Assembly: GCF_007570825.1 (NCBI RefSeq) | Contig: NZ_SUNB01000001.1 | Coordinates: 744,001-808,000 of the forward strand | DNA length: 64,000 nucleotides | Source of the DNA: Pleionea sediminis | Lineage (GTDB): Bacteria > Pseudomonadota > Gammaproteobacteria > Enterobacterales > Kangiellaceae | Direction of reading: 5' to 3' | Part shown: one piece after another, positions 19,001 through 26,577 of the stretch | How positions within the stretch are numbered: the stretch's first letter is position 1 | How the letters are laid out: every line of letters starts with the position of its first letter | Program-made: the position numbers and the translations under genes | Notes under the pieces: generated by a model | The model's input: only the letters and a program-made list of their open reading frames with translations | The model's database searches: none | Told to the model about the DNA's origin: nothing

Positions 19001-20004
19001 TGACTTACGTTACCTGAATTATCTTCAGCGCTATAAATCACCTGATAACTTCCTGGTACGTTTATATCGACATTGCTCATAATATCTACTTCTAAAAAGC
19101 CATCAAAATTATCTCTCGCTGATGCACCTTGCTCTATATATTCACTTTCCGTGTCAGTAAAAACTTGGATAGGTCCATTTAAAGTAATCAATGGCGGAGT
19201 TCTATCAACCACATTTATATTTCTAGTTTTACTCGCTGAGTTACCAGAACTATCGGATACGGTATAAGTAATAATATTATTCCCGAGCTGATTCGTATTT
19301 ACAGAACCATTAATTTGAACGCTAAGATCACCCTCAAACCGATCAAATGCCCGCGCACCAGGTTCTTCATAAGTTTCAAATACCTCCAATGTAATAAATG
19401 CTGATCCAATTAAGGAGATAGCAGGAGCAAAGGTATCAACTTTTTGAATAGATCGACTTAGAGCAGAGCTGTTACCGGAACTGTCGGTTGCCGTGTAAGT
19501 TAATACATCGGTTCCTAGTTTTGAAAGGTCTGGCTCTCCACTAATCTCTACCGAGAGCTCTCCTTCAAAACTATCTTTCGCTAACGCACCTTGCTCGATA
19601 TAACTGCCTGGCAATTCGATTGATATCTCCGCATTACCAATCAGCTCAATAGTTGGTTTGACAGTATCTACGACATTGACAACACGTAATTTACTTGCGG
19701 TATTTCCAGCTTTATCTGTTGCGGTATATTCAATCTCTTGCCGACCCAACAGCAATGGATCAACAGAGCCCTCTATGACAACGTCAATGTTACCATCTCT
19801 ATCGTCCTCAGCTGTTGCTCCTTGTTCGGTATAAAAGGTTCCTGCTTCGAGGGTAATTACATCATTGCCGTTTAATGTAATCGTTGGAGCTACCTTGTCC
19901 CGATTGCCTCCTGATCCGCCACAAGCTGACACAACTAAAATCGTTAGAACTATCGAACAATATTTCACCAAAACAGATTGACTAAAGCATCTATTAAAAA
20001 TCAC
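16081..20004 (-). CDS. Giant surface lipoprotein: five Ig-like (DUF5011) domains plus 28 DUF285 repeats
   Basis: Predicted exported lipoprotein of about 1307 residues. A lipobox LVVSAC follows a basic-hydrophobic leader. Five Ig-like domains of about 75 residues follow, each with the pattern PxITLNG...YxEQGAxAxDxxxG...YTATDxxGNxS. After a linker with WGDGHIEHL come 28 tandem 25-residue repeats of the form NMSxMFxxAxxFNSDLSxWDVSxVT (DUF285, BspA-like) and a cap ending EDGGLSTN. I choose a GTG at 20004: AAGGA sits 8 bases upstream, while the ATG at 20043 adds 13 residues ahead of the leader. DUF285 proteins are usually surface adhesins or interaction proteins; the ligand is unknown. The gene lies between two copies of a 155-bp repeat. 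Confidence 0.9.
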   Translation of the reverse strand: MIFNRCFSQSVLVKYCSIVLTILVVSACGGSGGNRDKVAPTITLNGNDVITLEAGTFYTEQGATAEDDRDGNIDVVIEGSVDPLLLGRQEIEYTATDKAGNTASKLRVVNVVDTVKPTIELIGNAEISIELPGSYIEQGALAKDSFEGELSVEISGEPDLSKLGTDVLTYTATDSSGNSSALSRSIQKVDTFAPAISLIGSAFITLEVFETYEEPGARAFDRFEGDLSVQINGSVNTNQLGNNIITYTVSDSSGNSASKTRNINVVDRTPPLITLNGPIQVFTDTESEYIEQGASARDNFDGFLEVDIMSNVDINVPGSYQVIYSAEDNSGNVSQAFREVIVTDATPPDIFLIGEQILRVNAFDDFVEPGATAIDNFDGPLSVVIEGEVETHVLGRYEILYSATDSSGNSSQITRFVDVELLTEPFITTWRISPENPSIRFGVHNGLNEAFIDWGDGHIEHLRNINMEHIYQNFGTYEVKIYGQFSGLYFDQSLGYNCEHLASLNQWGEIEWRTLRNMFSNCSNVVSRATDNPNLTNAESMGSMFYGALSFDGDLSDWDVSNVTDMSLMFYKASSFDGDLSDWDVSKVTNMSNMFAYAESFNSDLSAWDVSNVSDMSSMFYGASGFNGDLSDWDVSKVTNMSKMFAYTESFNSDLSVWDVGNVNDMSSMFYKASNFDGDLSDWDVSKVTNMSNMFAYAESFNSDLSVWDVSNVNDMSSMFSEAKRFQSDLSQWNTVNVNNMSEMFREAESFDSNLSLWNVSNVVSMRSMFNRAFLFSSDLSLWNVSSVSDMQGMFSEASNFESDLSQWNVNSVTNMESMFTRASKFNSDLSRWNISNVTNMESMFSNAESFSSDLSEWNVSNVTNMNSMFFGAKNFTSDLSQWDVSKVTNMSNMFAYAESFNSDLSSWDVSNVSDMSSMFYGASSFNGDLSDWDVSKVTNMSNMFAYAESFNSDLSQWDVSRVNDMGSMFSDASSFNSDLSRWSVGEVSNMSGMFYNAHRFNSDLSQWNVSRVESMAYMFLNAERFNSDLSQWNVSNVNNMEYMFFGAKNFISDLSQWEVGRVANMKNMFYFATLFNSNLFDWDVSNVTNMEGMFNGAKSFFSNLSQWNVNKVVNMSSMFFGAQKFSSDLSEWDVGSVIDMSNMFSGALNFDSDLSNWNVSQVEDMSAMFRSARNFKSDVSNWDVSQVKDMSSMFLGAVGFNSDVSNWNVSQVTSMSSMFWGASLFNSDIGSWDVGRVDDFGFFLIDSAFSSRNYDSLLDKWSLLELRNGLELRVGNVPYSANSESARQFIIDQFNWTIEDGGLSTN
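16288..18387 (-). repeat. 28 x 75-bp tandem coding repeats (DUF285)
   Basis: Reading the reverse strand from 18387 down to 16288 gives exactly 28 units of 25 codons with no indels. A degenerate 29th unit (DFGFFLIDSAFSSRNYDSLL) follows. Some units are nearly identical in DNA, notably those encoding NMSNMFAYAESFNSDLS (around 17150, 17300, 17900 and 18200; a variant near 18050), often spaced 150 bp apart. This suggests recent duplication of two-unit blocks. Confidence 0.95.
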
Positions 20005-20120
20005 TGTATTTTCCTTAATATAAAATCTCGGAAATTCTAACAAATGTGACTTAGTTAACTTACAGAAAAAGCTGTGAATATTAACTATACAATAAGCGGC
20101 TTTTATAAGCTTCCAGAAAG

Positions 20121-20142
20121 CACCTTACTATATTGTAAGGTG
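20121..20142. repeat. Perfect inverted repeat near the right edge of the inserted block
   Basis: CACCTTAC (20121-20128) and GTAAGGTG (20135-20142) around a 6-base AT loop, 38 bases before repeat copy 2. It could be a terminator or an end structure of the inserted segment. No T run follows on either strand. Confidence 0.45.
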
Positions 20143-20179
20143 AGACTTCTCGATGTCATATCGCTTAGATATATTGCAC

Positions 20180-20334
20180 AACCATCAAGCCGCGGTGAGC
20201 GACTCGTAAACGCTTCGGGTGTATGTTTAGTTGAATTTAACGAAGATGGCTCACCCCATGAAGTCACACATATTGGTAGTGACGATCAAGACATCATCTT
20301 TGAAATCGAAGAAGGCGAAGCGCGCTGGGAGTAA
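20180..20334 (+). pseudogene. 155-bp direct repeat, copy 2: orphan phosphatase 3' end
   Basis: Duplicate of the last 155 bp of the PhoD-like gene, encoding SSRGERLVNASGVCLVEFNE through EARWE and its stop. The preceding sequence is unrelated to the phosphatase and has no plausible start or ribosome binding site, so it is a gene fragment, not an independent gene. It probably marks the original downstream junction of the phosphatase gene before the 4.3-kb block arose. Confidence 0.85.
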
Positions 20335-20374
20335 AACTTCAGAATGCCTTTTATTATTCGATATTTTTATTCAA

Positions 20375-21499
20375 TTAAGACTGATAAGCTTTAGTTTTCT
20401 CAAAAATTTCGAGTCGTTTCTGATAGGTAAAATCCCAGATAATTCGAAGACCAATCGTCAGGGATAATGAAACGGGTATCATAGCAACAACTTCCAATGG
20501 TGCTAAGGTTTTAAATCCAATAATCCCCATTCCCCAACAAATAAGAGTCCATTGAATCACATATAATGATGTCACTCGTTCACTGCACCAAATCAATGGC
20601 CGTCTAATTATGTGTGATATTTTTTGCTGTAGAAATTGATGAATCAGCCATAATGCAACACAATTAATTCCAATTAAATAGAATGCGCCTCCTGGTCCCA
20701 AATGGAAAAAATCATTAAAATGATAATCAGAGTCATACATCATTAAAGTCAATCCAGAACCTATAAAACAAACTCCAAAAATCGCCATAACACCGAAGAT
20801 ATTCGATGTTTTCTGACGGTGCTCTCGATACAAAACACCGAATCCTAAGCCAACTAGAATACATGAAATCCATGGAAACACAGGAAAATAAATATTAAAG
20901 TGCGCACCCATCAAAATATCCAGGATATAATCGAATACAGGATGTCCAACACGAAAGCCACGAATTTCTGACGACACAACAGCAACTAAGATTGCTAACA
21001 CAAAGTAGCCTAAAGGTTTTGTAATAACGGCTCTTATCAATGCAATAATCAATAGCGATAATCCAGCCAATTGTAAGATATCTCCGGTGAGTACCAAATA
21101 ACTCATCTGAGTAAAAGATAGCGGCTCTTGCCAACCATAAGCGCCAATAAATGAATCTGGCATTGTGCCAAAAATATAGATTGGAATAATAAACTTTAAT
21201 ACATTCAGTAAATATCCAAGAAGCAATAAACTAGAGCCACGAATCATTAAATCTTTGAATAATTGACGTCGTGACAACGCCATTGAAAACCCCATAAGAA
21301 GAAGAAAAGCAGCCGTACCTTTTCCTAGTATGTGCAGCACCACGCCAACCCATGAGCTTGTCTGAGTTTCAACACTTCCATACATCCAAAGTGTGTGTAC
21401 CATAATCATAATGACAACACTCAAACCACGAGCAATATCCAATGTTTCTAATCGCCCCGTTGTTACATCAAGCTCTCGCGAATTCAACTCAAAACTCAC
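20375..21499 (-). CDS. DUF1624/HGSNAT-like membrane acyltransferase
   Basis: A 374-residue polytopic protein with about 10 membrane segments. The N-terminus, GRLETLDIARGLSVVIMIMVHT, has the R-x-x-x-hD-hARG-h-hhxMhxHT pattern of DUF1624 (heparan-alpha-glucosaminide N-acetyltransferase-like) and related acyltransferases. The family transfers acetyl groups across membranes to sugars or other acceptors. A GTG at 21499 is the preferred start because GAGGTGG lies 7 bases upstream; the stop of the siderophore synthetase gene is inside this gene (11-base overlap), so translation is coupled. It may modify or help move the siderophore or its precursor, an inference from operon position only. Confidence 0.78.
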   Translation of the reverse strand: MSFELNSRELDVTTGRLETLDIARGLSVVIMIMVHTLWMYGSVETQTSSWVGVVLHILGKGTAAFLLLMGFSMALSRRQLFKDLMIRGSSLLLLGYLLNVLKFIIPIYIFGTMPDSFIGAYGWQEPLSFTQMSYLVLTGDILQLAGLSLLIIALIRAVITKPLGYFVLAILVAVVSSEIRGFRVGHPVFDYILDILMGAHFNIYFPVFPWISCILVGLGFGVLYREHRQKTSNIFGVMAIFGVCFIGSGLTLMMYDSDYHFNDFFHLGPGGAFYLIGINCVALWLIHQFLQQKISHIIRRPLIWCSERVTSLYVIQWTLICWGMGIIGFKTLAPLEVVAMIPVSLSLTIGLRIIWDFTYQKRLEIFEKTKAYQS

Positions 21500-23894
21500 T
21501 CTGTGCCACCTCAAACTCTGAAGTGCAACTATTAACCATTAAATTTGGATTTCTATAGGGATAAATAGGATTATCCAAAACTCCAGCAAATTGCAAAGCA
21601 CCCGCAGGATCAGTTAAGTCGACCATTTGCAAATTATTTCGTAATTGCAAACGGTTTAAACAAGAGTGCTTGAAGCTTTTTGAAAATAGATTATATCTCT
21701 TAAACTTTTCTTTTAACTCTGAATGCTGAGCTTGATAACGATGAATAGCCGTTGCCACTTCTCGCCAAAAAGAACGTTCATCAATTCCTAGTTCTTCAAC
21801 TAAAATAGCGGACATAAAACGGAAAAAACCATCGAATACATCGGTAAAAATGGACAGAATCGCAATATCATCATCTGTCTTGACGGATATACGCTCAACT
21901 TCTTTAGGCAGTATCGTTTCAGAATTTAATAAGCACACTTCTTCCCCTATATCTTTCATAATCGCGCGAATGGGTACGCCCGACTCCATAACAAAGATTA
22001 AGTTCTCACCATGTGGCATGAAAACCAGGTTGTGTTGATAAAAGCAATGAATAATGGGAATTAGATAACAACGAAAATAGCTTTGTAACCACTGATCTAA
22101 TGGGAGACCAGATAGTTTAATTAATTCTGGCAATAACGCTCTTCCTTGTGCATCACGATGCAACAATGCAGCCATCGTCATTAACTGCTGATTATCATTT
22201 TTATATTTTAATGGACTCTCACGCCATAGTGCCGACAACATTTTTCGATAAGGAGAATCACCGATAACGTCTGCTTGAAAGTGAGGATGTTGATAACCAA
22301 TAGCCGCGACTTCTTTTAACATGGTAAAAGAATGACTTTGTAGAAAAACATCCTTCTCTATTAAACGACTTACCCACTGATTTATAGCTGGGGTTACTTT
22401 CATATACTCAGCAGACAATCCGCGCATAAACCCCATATTCAAAACCGAAAGAGCGGTTTTTACATAACACTTACTTGGATTCGAACGATTAAAAAACGTT
22501 CGTATCGACTGCTGCGCCTGATAGAGATCAGCGGTTTCCGTAAGATAGATCAAGCGATCGTTCGCTATCTCTCCAGCAAAAACTACGGGTAACTTATTAT
22601 TCCACTGCCACGGATGTACTGGCATAAAATAATAATTGTCCATTAGTAAACTTTTATCTAATAAAATTTTTCTTAACTTATTTAGCAATGTTGGATCAAA
22701 TTCTTTATGAAGTAATGAATGATAATCCCAACCATTAAGGCTAGAGAAGTGAGCCGCTTCTTTATGCACAGCTACCCAAATAAGACGAACAGGCGAGCCG
22801 GCCTCTGGTGCATAATCTAAAAATTCCGTTACGCTAAATCCAATACGTCCATTATTCGCGACAAAGCAAGGATGTCCTTCTGTCATTTCGGACTCTATTT
22901 TCTGAAAGTTAAGCGTAGCTAGCTTATCAGAAGGAAGCCTATTTTTACTCCTCTTATATCCAGCACTTGATAAAGTGCTGGATATTTCTTCAAGGTAAGT
23001 ACCGAGCTTATCTTGAGGTATATTTAGATGATCGTTAAACTCAATAATAAACTCGACAGCATCTAAGTCGACTGTTCGATCGTCCTTAAAGCGCTCAATC
23101 GACGCGTCGTCAATCGACCAATGGTCTAGCGCAAGAATTTCTGCATCAAAGAAGTAAGTAACACGGCCGTCTGATGAAGACAATTGAAAGCGAATATAGC
23201 GAGATTTTTTCTCTATCATTACAGGTTTTAAAATTCGCTCATGAGAAAATTCCGACAACGCTTTTTTTATTAGCTCTCGATTAACAGCTAACCAAGTCTC
23301 TTTATTCAATGCTGCGGCCAAAGCTGACCGCTTATCGCTCTCTTCAACGAGGTCAAACTGATTTCGAGAGCAGGTCGCCAGAAAAGCTACTTTATTTTTT
23401 AGCTTTATCTTGCCGTGATGTTGGAAACCGACACGACGATTTAAGTCATGAATTTTATGATTTCGTTCATCCGGCTCTACGACGACACGCTCTACTTGCT
23501 TATCAGAAAATAGAAAATGCATAACTGTCTTCATCACGCTGTAAGAAAACCCTTTCACTGTATTTTCGGCTGGTGCTAATAGAAGGTGCATTCCTATATC
23601 GCCATTAAAAAGCTGGGTATGCTCAACCAACTCTGATTTTTTAGGATCATATACTTCGAGCAAAAAGGAAGGCTTATCATTAACGTTTCCAACTAAAACT
23701 TGTTGGCCTTTCGAACTGAGAACATGGGTGTATTCATTAATAACATCTTGCACGTTAGCATTGAGCATTCCCCAATATTCAGCATAAGGCTGTGTTAACC
23801 ATTGATGAATAATTTCCGCATCATCCGGTAGTTCTATTTCATATAAGTCAATCTGTCCAATTTTAGTATGCGTAGTAAATTTTGACTGTTTCAT
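21489..23894 (-). CDS. Fused N-acyltransferase / IucA-IucC NIS synthetase (BibC-like; DesC-DesD fusion)
   Basis: Bifunctional enzyme of hydroxamate siderophore synthesis, 801 residues. Residues about 1-190 are an IucB/DesC-like GNAT domain (GDIGMHLLLAP, VERVVVEPDERNHKIHDLN, RRVGFQHHG) that acylates an N-hydroxydiamine. Residues about 200-790 are an NRPS-independent synthetase with EGHPCFVANNGRIGFS near 338, FMPVHPWQW near 425, KTALSVLNMGFMRGLS, PHGENLIFVMES near 626 and IMKDIGEEV. The NIS half adenylates and oligomerises or cyclises the hydroxy-succinyl-diamine. This fusion is the architecture of BibC from bisucaberin synthesis. AAGGA precedes the ATG. It overlaps the DUF1624-like gene by 11 bases. 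Product could be bisucaberin, desferrioxamine or putrebactin-like. Confidence 0.92.
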   Translation of the reverse strand: MKQSKFTTHTKIGQIDLYEIELPDDAEIIHQWLTQPYAEYWGMLNANVQDVINEYTHVLSSKGQQVLVGNVNDKPSFLLEVYDPKKSELVEHTQLFNGDIGMHLLLAPAENTVKGFSYSVMKTVMHFLFSDKQVERVVVEPDERNHKIHDLNRRVGFQHHGKIKLKNKVAFLATCSRNQFDLVEESDKRSALAAALNKETWLAVNRELIKKALSEFSHERILKPVMIEKKSRYIRFQLSSSDGRVTYFFDAEILALDHWSIDDASIERFKDDRTVDLDAVEFIIEFNDHLNIPQDKLGTYLEEISSTLSSAGYKRSKNRLPSDKLATLNFQKIESEMTEGHPCFVANNGRIGFSVTEFLDYAPEAGSPVRLIWVAVHKEAAHFSSLNGWDYHSLLHKEFDPTLLNKLRKILLDKSLLMDNYYFMPVHPWQWNNKLPVVFAGEIANDRLIYLTETADLYQAQQSIRTFFNRSNPSKCYVKTALSVLNMGFMRGLSAEYMKVTPAINQWVSRLIEKDVFLQSHSFTMLKEVAAIGYQHPHFQADVIGDSPYRKMLSALWRESPLKYKNDNQQLMTMAALLHRDAQGRALLPELIKLSGLPLDQWLQSYFRCYLIPIIHCFYQHNLVFMPHGENLIFVMESGVPIRAIMKDIGEEVCLLNSETILPKEVERISVKTDDDIAILSIFTDVFDGFFRFMSAILVEELGIDERSFWREVATAIHRYQAQHSELKEKFKRYNLFSKSFKHSCLNRLQLRNNLQMVDLTDPAGALQFAGVLDNPIYPYRNPNLMVNSCTSEFEVAQSEF

Positions 23895-23919
23895 TTATTT
23901 TTCCTTAACGAATTTACCG

Positions 23920-25191
23920 CTAAACCGTTTCTATCGATGTGTTCTTGGATGTTATTTCTTCACTAGATGAAAATGGTTGTTCAGTATGAAAGCTCTTGTA
24001 CAAAACTCGTCGACCATAAAATAGGAAAAAGAGAATTAAAGTAGTTGCTAATAAGCAGGCCGACAAGTAAAAAGGTCCTATTAAGCTCACATTAGACACC
24101 AAATAGCCGGTTCCAAAAGATGCGACAATGACGCCCAAATTTTGGAAGACATGCACTTGACTGTAATCACTAGCGTAATCGTCTGGTTTACTGAGTTGGA
24201 ACAGTAAGACTTCCAAGTTGACGGTCACCTGAAATAACCCCCAGGCATAAATGACTCTTCCCAAAATGAAAGTCTGATCATGCGAAGAACTTTGCACCAA
24301 ACTACCAACAAGAGTCCAAAGTAATGCCAGAACAATTTTCTGATAGGGACTAAGCCTTTCTTTCATCTGATGATTCAGCCACAACCCGATTAAAGCAATC
24401 CAACCCGGAATAGCGTAAACCACTCCCGAAATGACTTTACTATCAAACTGTGAAATTGACTCCCAATACAAGGACAAAAAAGGACGAATGGAAAAAGCAG
24501 CAAAATAAAAAAATAATGAGAGAAGACCGAGCTGCCAAACAAAAGGCTTTAGTTGTGGAATCTTTATTCCCAGAGCAATATTCTTGAGTCTTAGCTTCAA
24601 TCCTACGCTCTTTTTTGATGAAATATTGTCTGTATATTTCATAATTTGAAATCGACGAACTAAATACAAACACACGACCACCTGGATCGCATCACCTAAC
24701 GCCATAATTAAGTATAAATCTTGTGGTCTCATCCACTCTAAAGTAATCCCTCCGAGTAATGCACCACCAATCGCTCCGAAATGCATAAGAACAGAGAACA
24801 AGCCAGCAATATTAAGATGCTTACCACCGTCTTCCAATCGCATGACATAAGGATAAATTAGCAGGTAACTTGCTTTAAACACCAACATGAGTTGTGACAA
24901 AATCCAGAACTCTGTTATTGATGATGCGTAATAGCAGGCGATACCCAAAATACAGGAAGCTATTTGAGTATAAATCCAAATGTGTACCTCATTATACCGC
25001 TTAGCAATCTGAGCCCAGAAAGGAAACGCAACCATTACCGTAACGCAACAGGCTGCTATGTAATAACCAGTGTGTTCAGGATTGTTGATACCAAATGCCT
25101 GACTAAAAAACTGTGGATAAAAAGGCAGTACCATTGAATCACAAATCACCGATACAATGGTCAGTAATATCAAGCTGGCTTTCAAAGACAT
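23920..25191 (-). CDS. MFS transporter, probable siderophore exporter
   Basis: A 423-residue inner-membrane carrier with about 12 helices in two halves (VSVICDSMVLPFYPQFFSQA; PFWAQIAKRYNEVHIWIYTQ; GAIGGALLGGITLEWM; LRPF-like loops in the second half). It sits inside the siderophore operon. Its ATG overlaps the end of the monooxygenase gene by 10 bases, and AGGA lies about 9 bases upstream. Position makes export of the newly made siderophore the likeliest role. Uptake of the ferric complex or of a precursor cannot be excluded from sequence. Confidence 0.85.
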   Translation of the reverse strand: MSLKASLILLTIVSVICDSMVLPFYPQFFSQAFGINNPEHTGYYIAACCVTVMVAFPFWAQIAKRYNEVHIWIYTQIASCILGIACYYASSITEFWILSQLMLVFKASYLLIYPYVMRLEDGGKHLNIAGLFSVLMHFGAIGGALLGGITLEWMRPQDLYLIMALGDAIQVVVCLYLVRRFQIMKYTDNISSKKSVGLKLRLKNIALGIKIPQLKPFVWQLGLLSLFFYFAAFSIRPFLSLYWESISQFDSKVISGVVYAIPGWIALIGLWLNHQMKERLSPYQKIVLALLWTLVGSLVQSSSHDQTFILGRVIYAWGLFQVTVNLEVLLFQLSKPDDYASDYSQVHVFQNLGVIVASFGTGYLVSNVSLIGPFYLSACLLATTLILFFLFYGRRVLYKSFHTEQPFSSSEEITSKNTSIETV

Positions 25192-26558
25192 TCGACACCA
25201 TCCTGATATTCAATAAGTTGTTCCTTTATTGCTTTTACATCAAATGTTTGAAAAGCAGTGGATTTTTCGATGGAATATATTTCGCGCCCCATGAGCTCCT
25301 TCAATAGAATACTATTACGATAACAAGCCATACCTAAATCCGGTGTTACAAAGCCATGAGTATGTAACTCCGCATTTTGTACAAACAAGGATTCATTCCC
25401 CTGGTCGATAGAGTAATTTCGGCCCACATCGAATCGACCTTGGTTATCCCAACGAATATGATCAACCATTGGTTCCAGAAAATCAGGTAGCTGATACTGA
25501 TAGCCACTAGCAGCAATGAGACCGTCGGTGATTAATTCAAAGGCTTCATTTTGTTCTGAATGTTTAAATGTTAAGGTAAGTTGACTATCTTCATTATTTA
25601 ACAATGAAGACCGGTCATTAGTTGTGTTAACTACTTTGTGTTGGCAACCTACCAACTCAGAGTTTGTTATTAATTTAACCGGAAGCGAATTGCGTAAGTT
25701 TTTAATGTACAAAAGATCAAAAATATCATTGATTAATGTACTATTAATTCCTTTGTAAAGATGAACTTGACTAGCGAGTAATTCATCTCTAGTTTTCTCG
25801 GGAAGATTAAAAAAATAGTCGATGTATTCAGGAGAAGTCATTTCTAGCGTTAGCTTTGTGTACTCGAGCGGAAAAAATCTCGGAGAGCGCGTAACCCAGT
25901 TTAGCTGATAATTATATTTATCAATCTCTTGTAATAAGTCATAGAAAATTTCGGCTGCGCTTTGCCCGCTACCAACAATAGTAATGCTCTTCTTCTCTTG
26001 TAGCGCCGCTTTATCAAATAAATATGAGGATGAATGTACAACTTTCTGCTCCACTCCCATGCAAGCTTCTGGGATATAGGGTTTTGGACCGGTTCCTAAG
26101 ACAAGCTTTCTAGCTTGATACACGTTCCTTTTGTTTGTCTGCGTGCAACGTGTAAATACAGTATATAAAGATGTATTCTCATTATAAGTGACCTTTTCGA
26201 CAAACGTGTTGAACTGCACAGAAGACAATTGTTGCGAAACCCACTGACAATATTGATTGTACTCTTCACGCATTAAGAAAAAGCTTTCACGAATATAAAA
26301 TGAATACAACCTTCCATGTTGTTTTGTATAGTTCAAGAAACTGTAAGGACTAGTCGGATCAGCCAAAGTAACTAGGTCGGATAAGAACGGTGTTTGCAAC
26401 GTAGCATTTTCCAGCATCATACCAGGATGCCAATCAAACGCTTTGTTTTGGTCAATAAACAAAGCGTTGACACCCTCCAGTGGCTCAGTCAATGCAGCAA
26501 GGCTTAGATTAAACGGACCTAGCCCAATAGCAATAAAATCGTAATTAGAATGATTCAT
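25182..26558 (-). CDS. Lysine/ornithine/diamine N-monooxygenase (IucD/DesB-like)
   Basis: FAD- and NADPH-dependent N-hydroxylase, 458 residues, a normal length. FAD site GLGPFN at 12-17, LFIDQ acidic end of the first fold, substrate region WHPGMMLENATLQTPFLSDL at 43-62, NADPH site GSGQSAAEIF at 196-205 and AASGYQYQLP near 365 are all present. In the operon context the substrate is probably cadaverine or putrescine, produced by the decarboxylase 19 bases upstream, as in desferrioxamine and bisucaberin pathways; hydroxylation of the amino acid itself is the alternative. Confidence 0.93.
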   Translation of the reverse strand: MNHSNYDFIAIGLGPFNLSLAALTEPLEGVNALFIDQNKAFDWHPGMMLENATLQTPFLSDLVTLADPTSPYSFLNYTKQHGRLYSFYIRESFFLMREEYNQYCQWVSQQLSSVQFNTFVEKVTYNENTSLYTVFTRCTQTNKRNVYQARKLVLGTGPKPYIPEACMGVEQKVVHSSSYLFDKAALQEKKSITIVGSGQSAAEIFYDLLQEIDKYNYQLNWVTRSPRFFPLEYTKLTLEMTSPEYIDYFFNLPEKTRDELLASQVHLYKGINSTLINDIFDLLYIKNLRNSLPVKLITNSELVGCQHKVVNTTNDRSSLLNNEDSQLTLTFKHSEQNEAFELITDGLIAASGYQYQLPDFLEPMVDHIRWDNQGRFDVGRNYSIDQGNESLFVQNAELHTHGFVTPDLGMACYRNSILLKELMGREIYSIEKSTAFQTFDVKAIKEQLIEYQDGVECL

Positions 26559-26577
26559 TTCTACTTCTCAAAGTGAA

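Noticed and set aside
20074-20334. Independent small gene encoding an 86-residue protein
   Set aside because: Its last 52 codons are a copy of the PhoD-like gene end and the first part is unrelated DNA without a ribosome binding site; it is a duplication scar.
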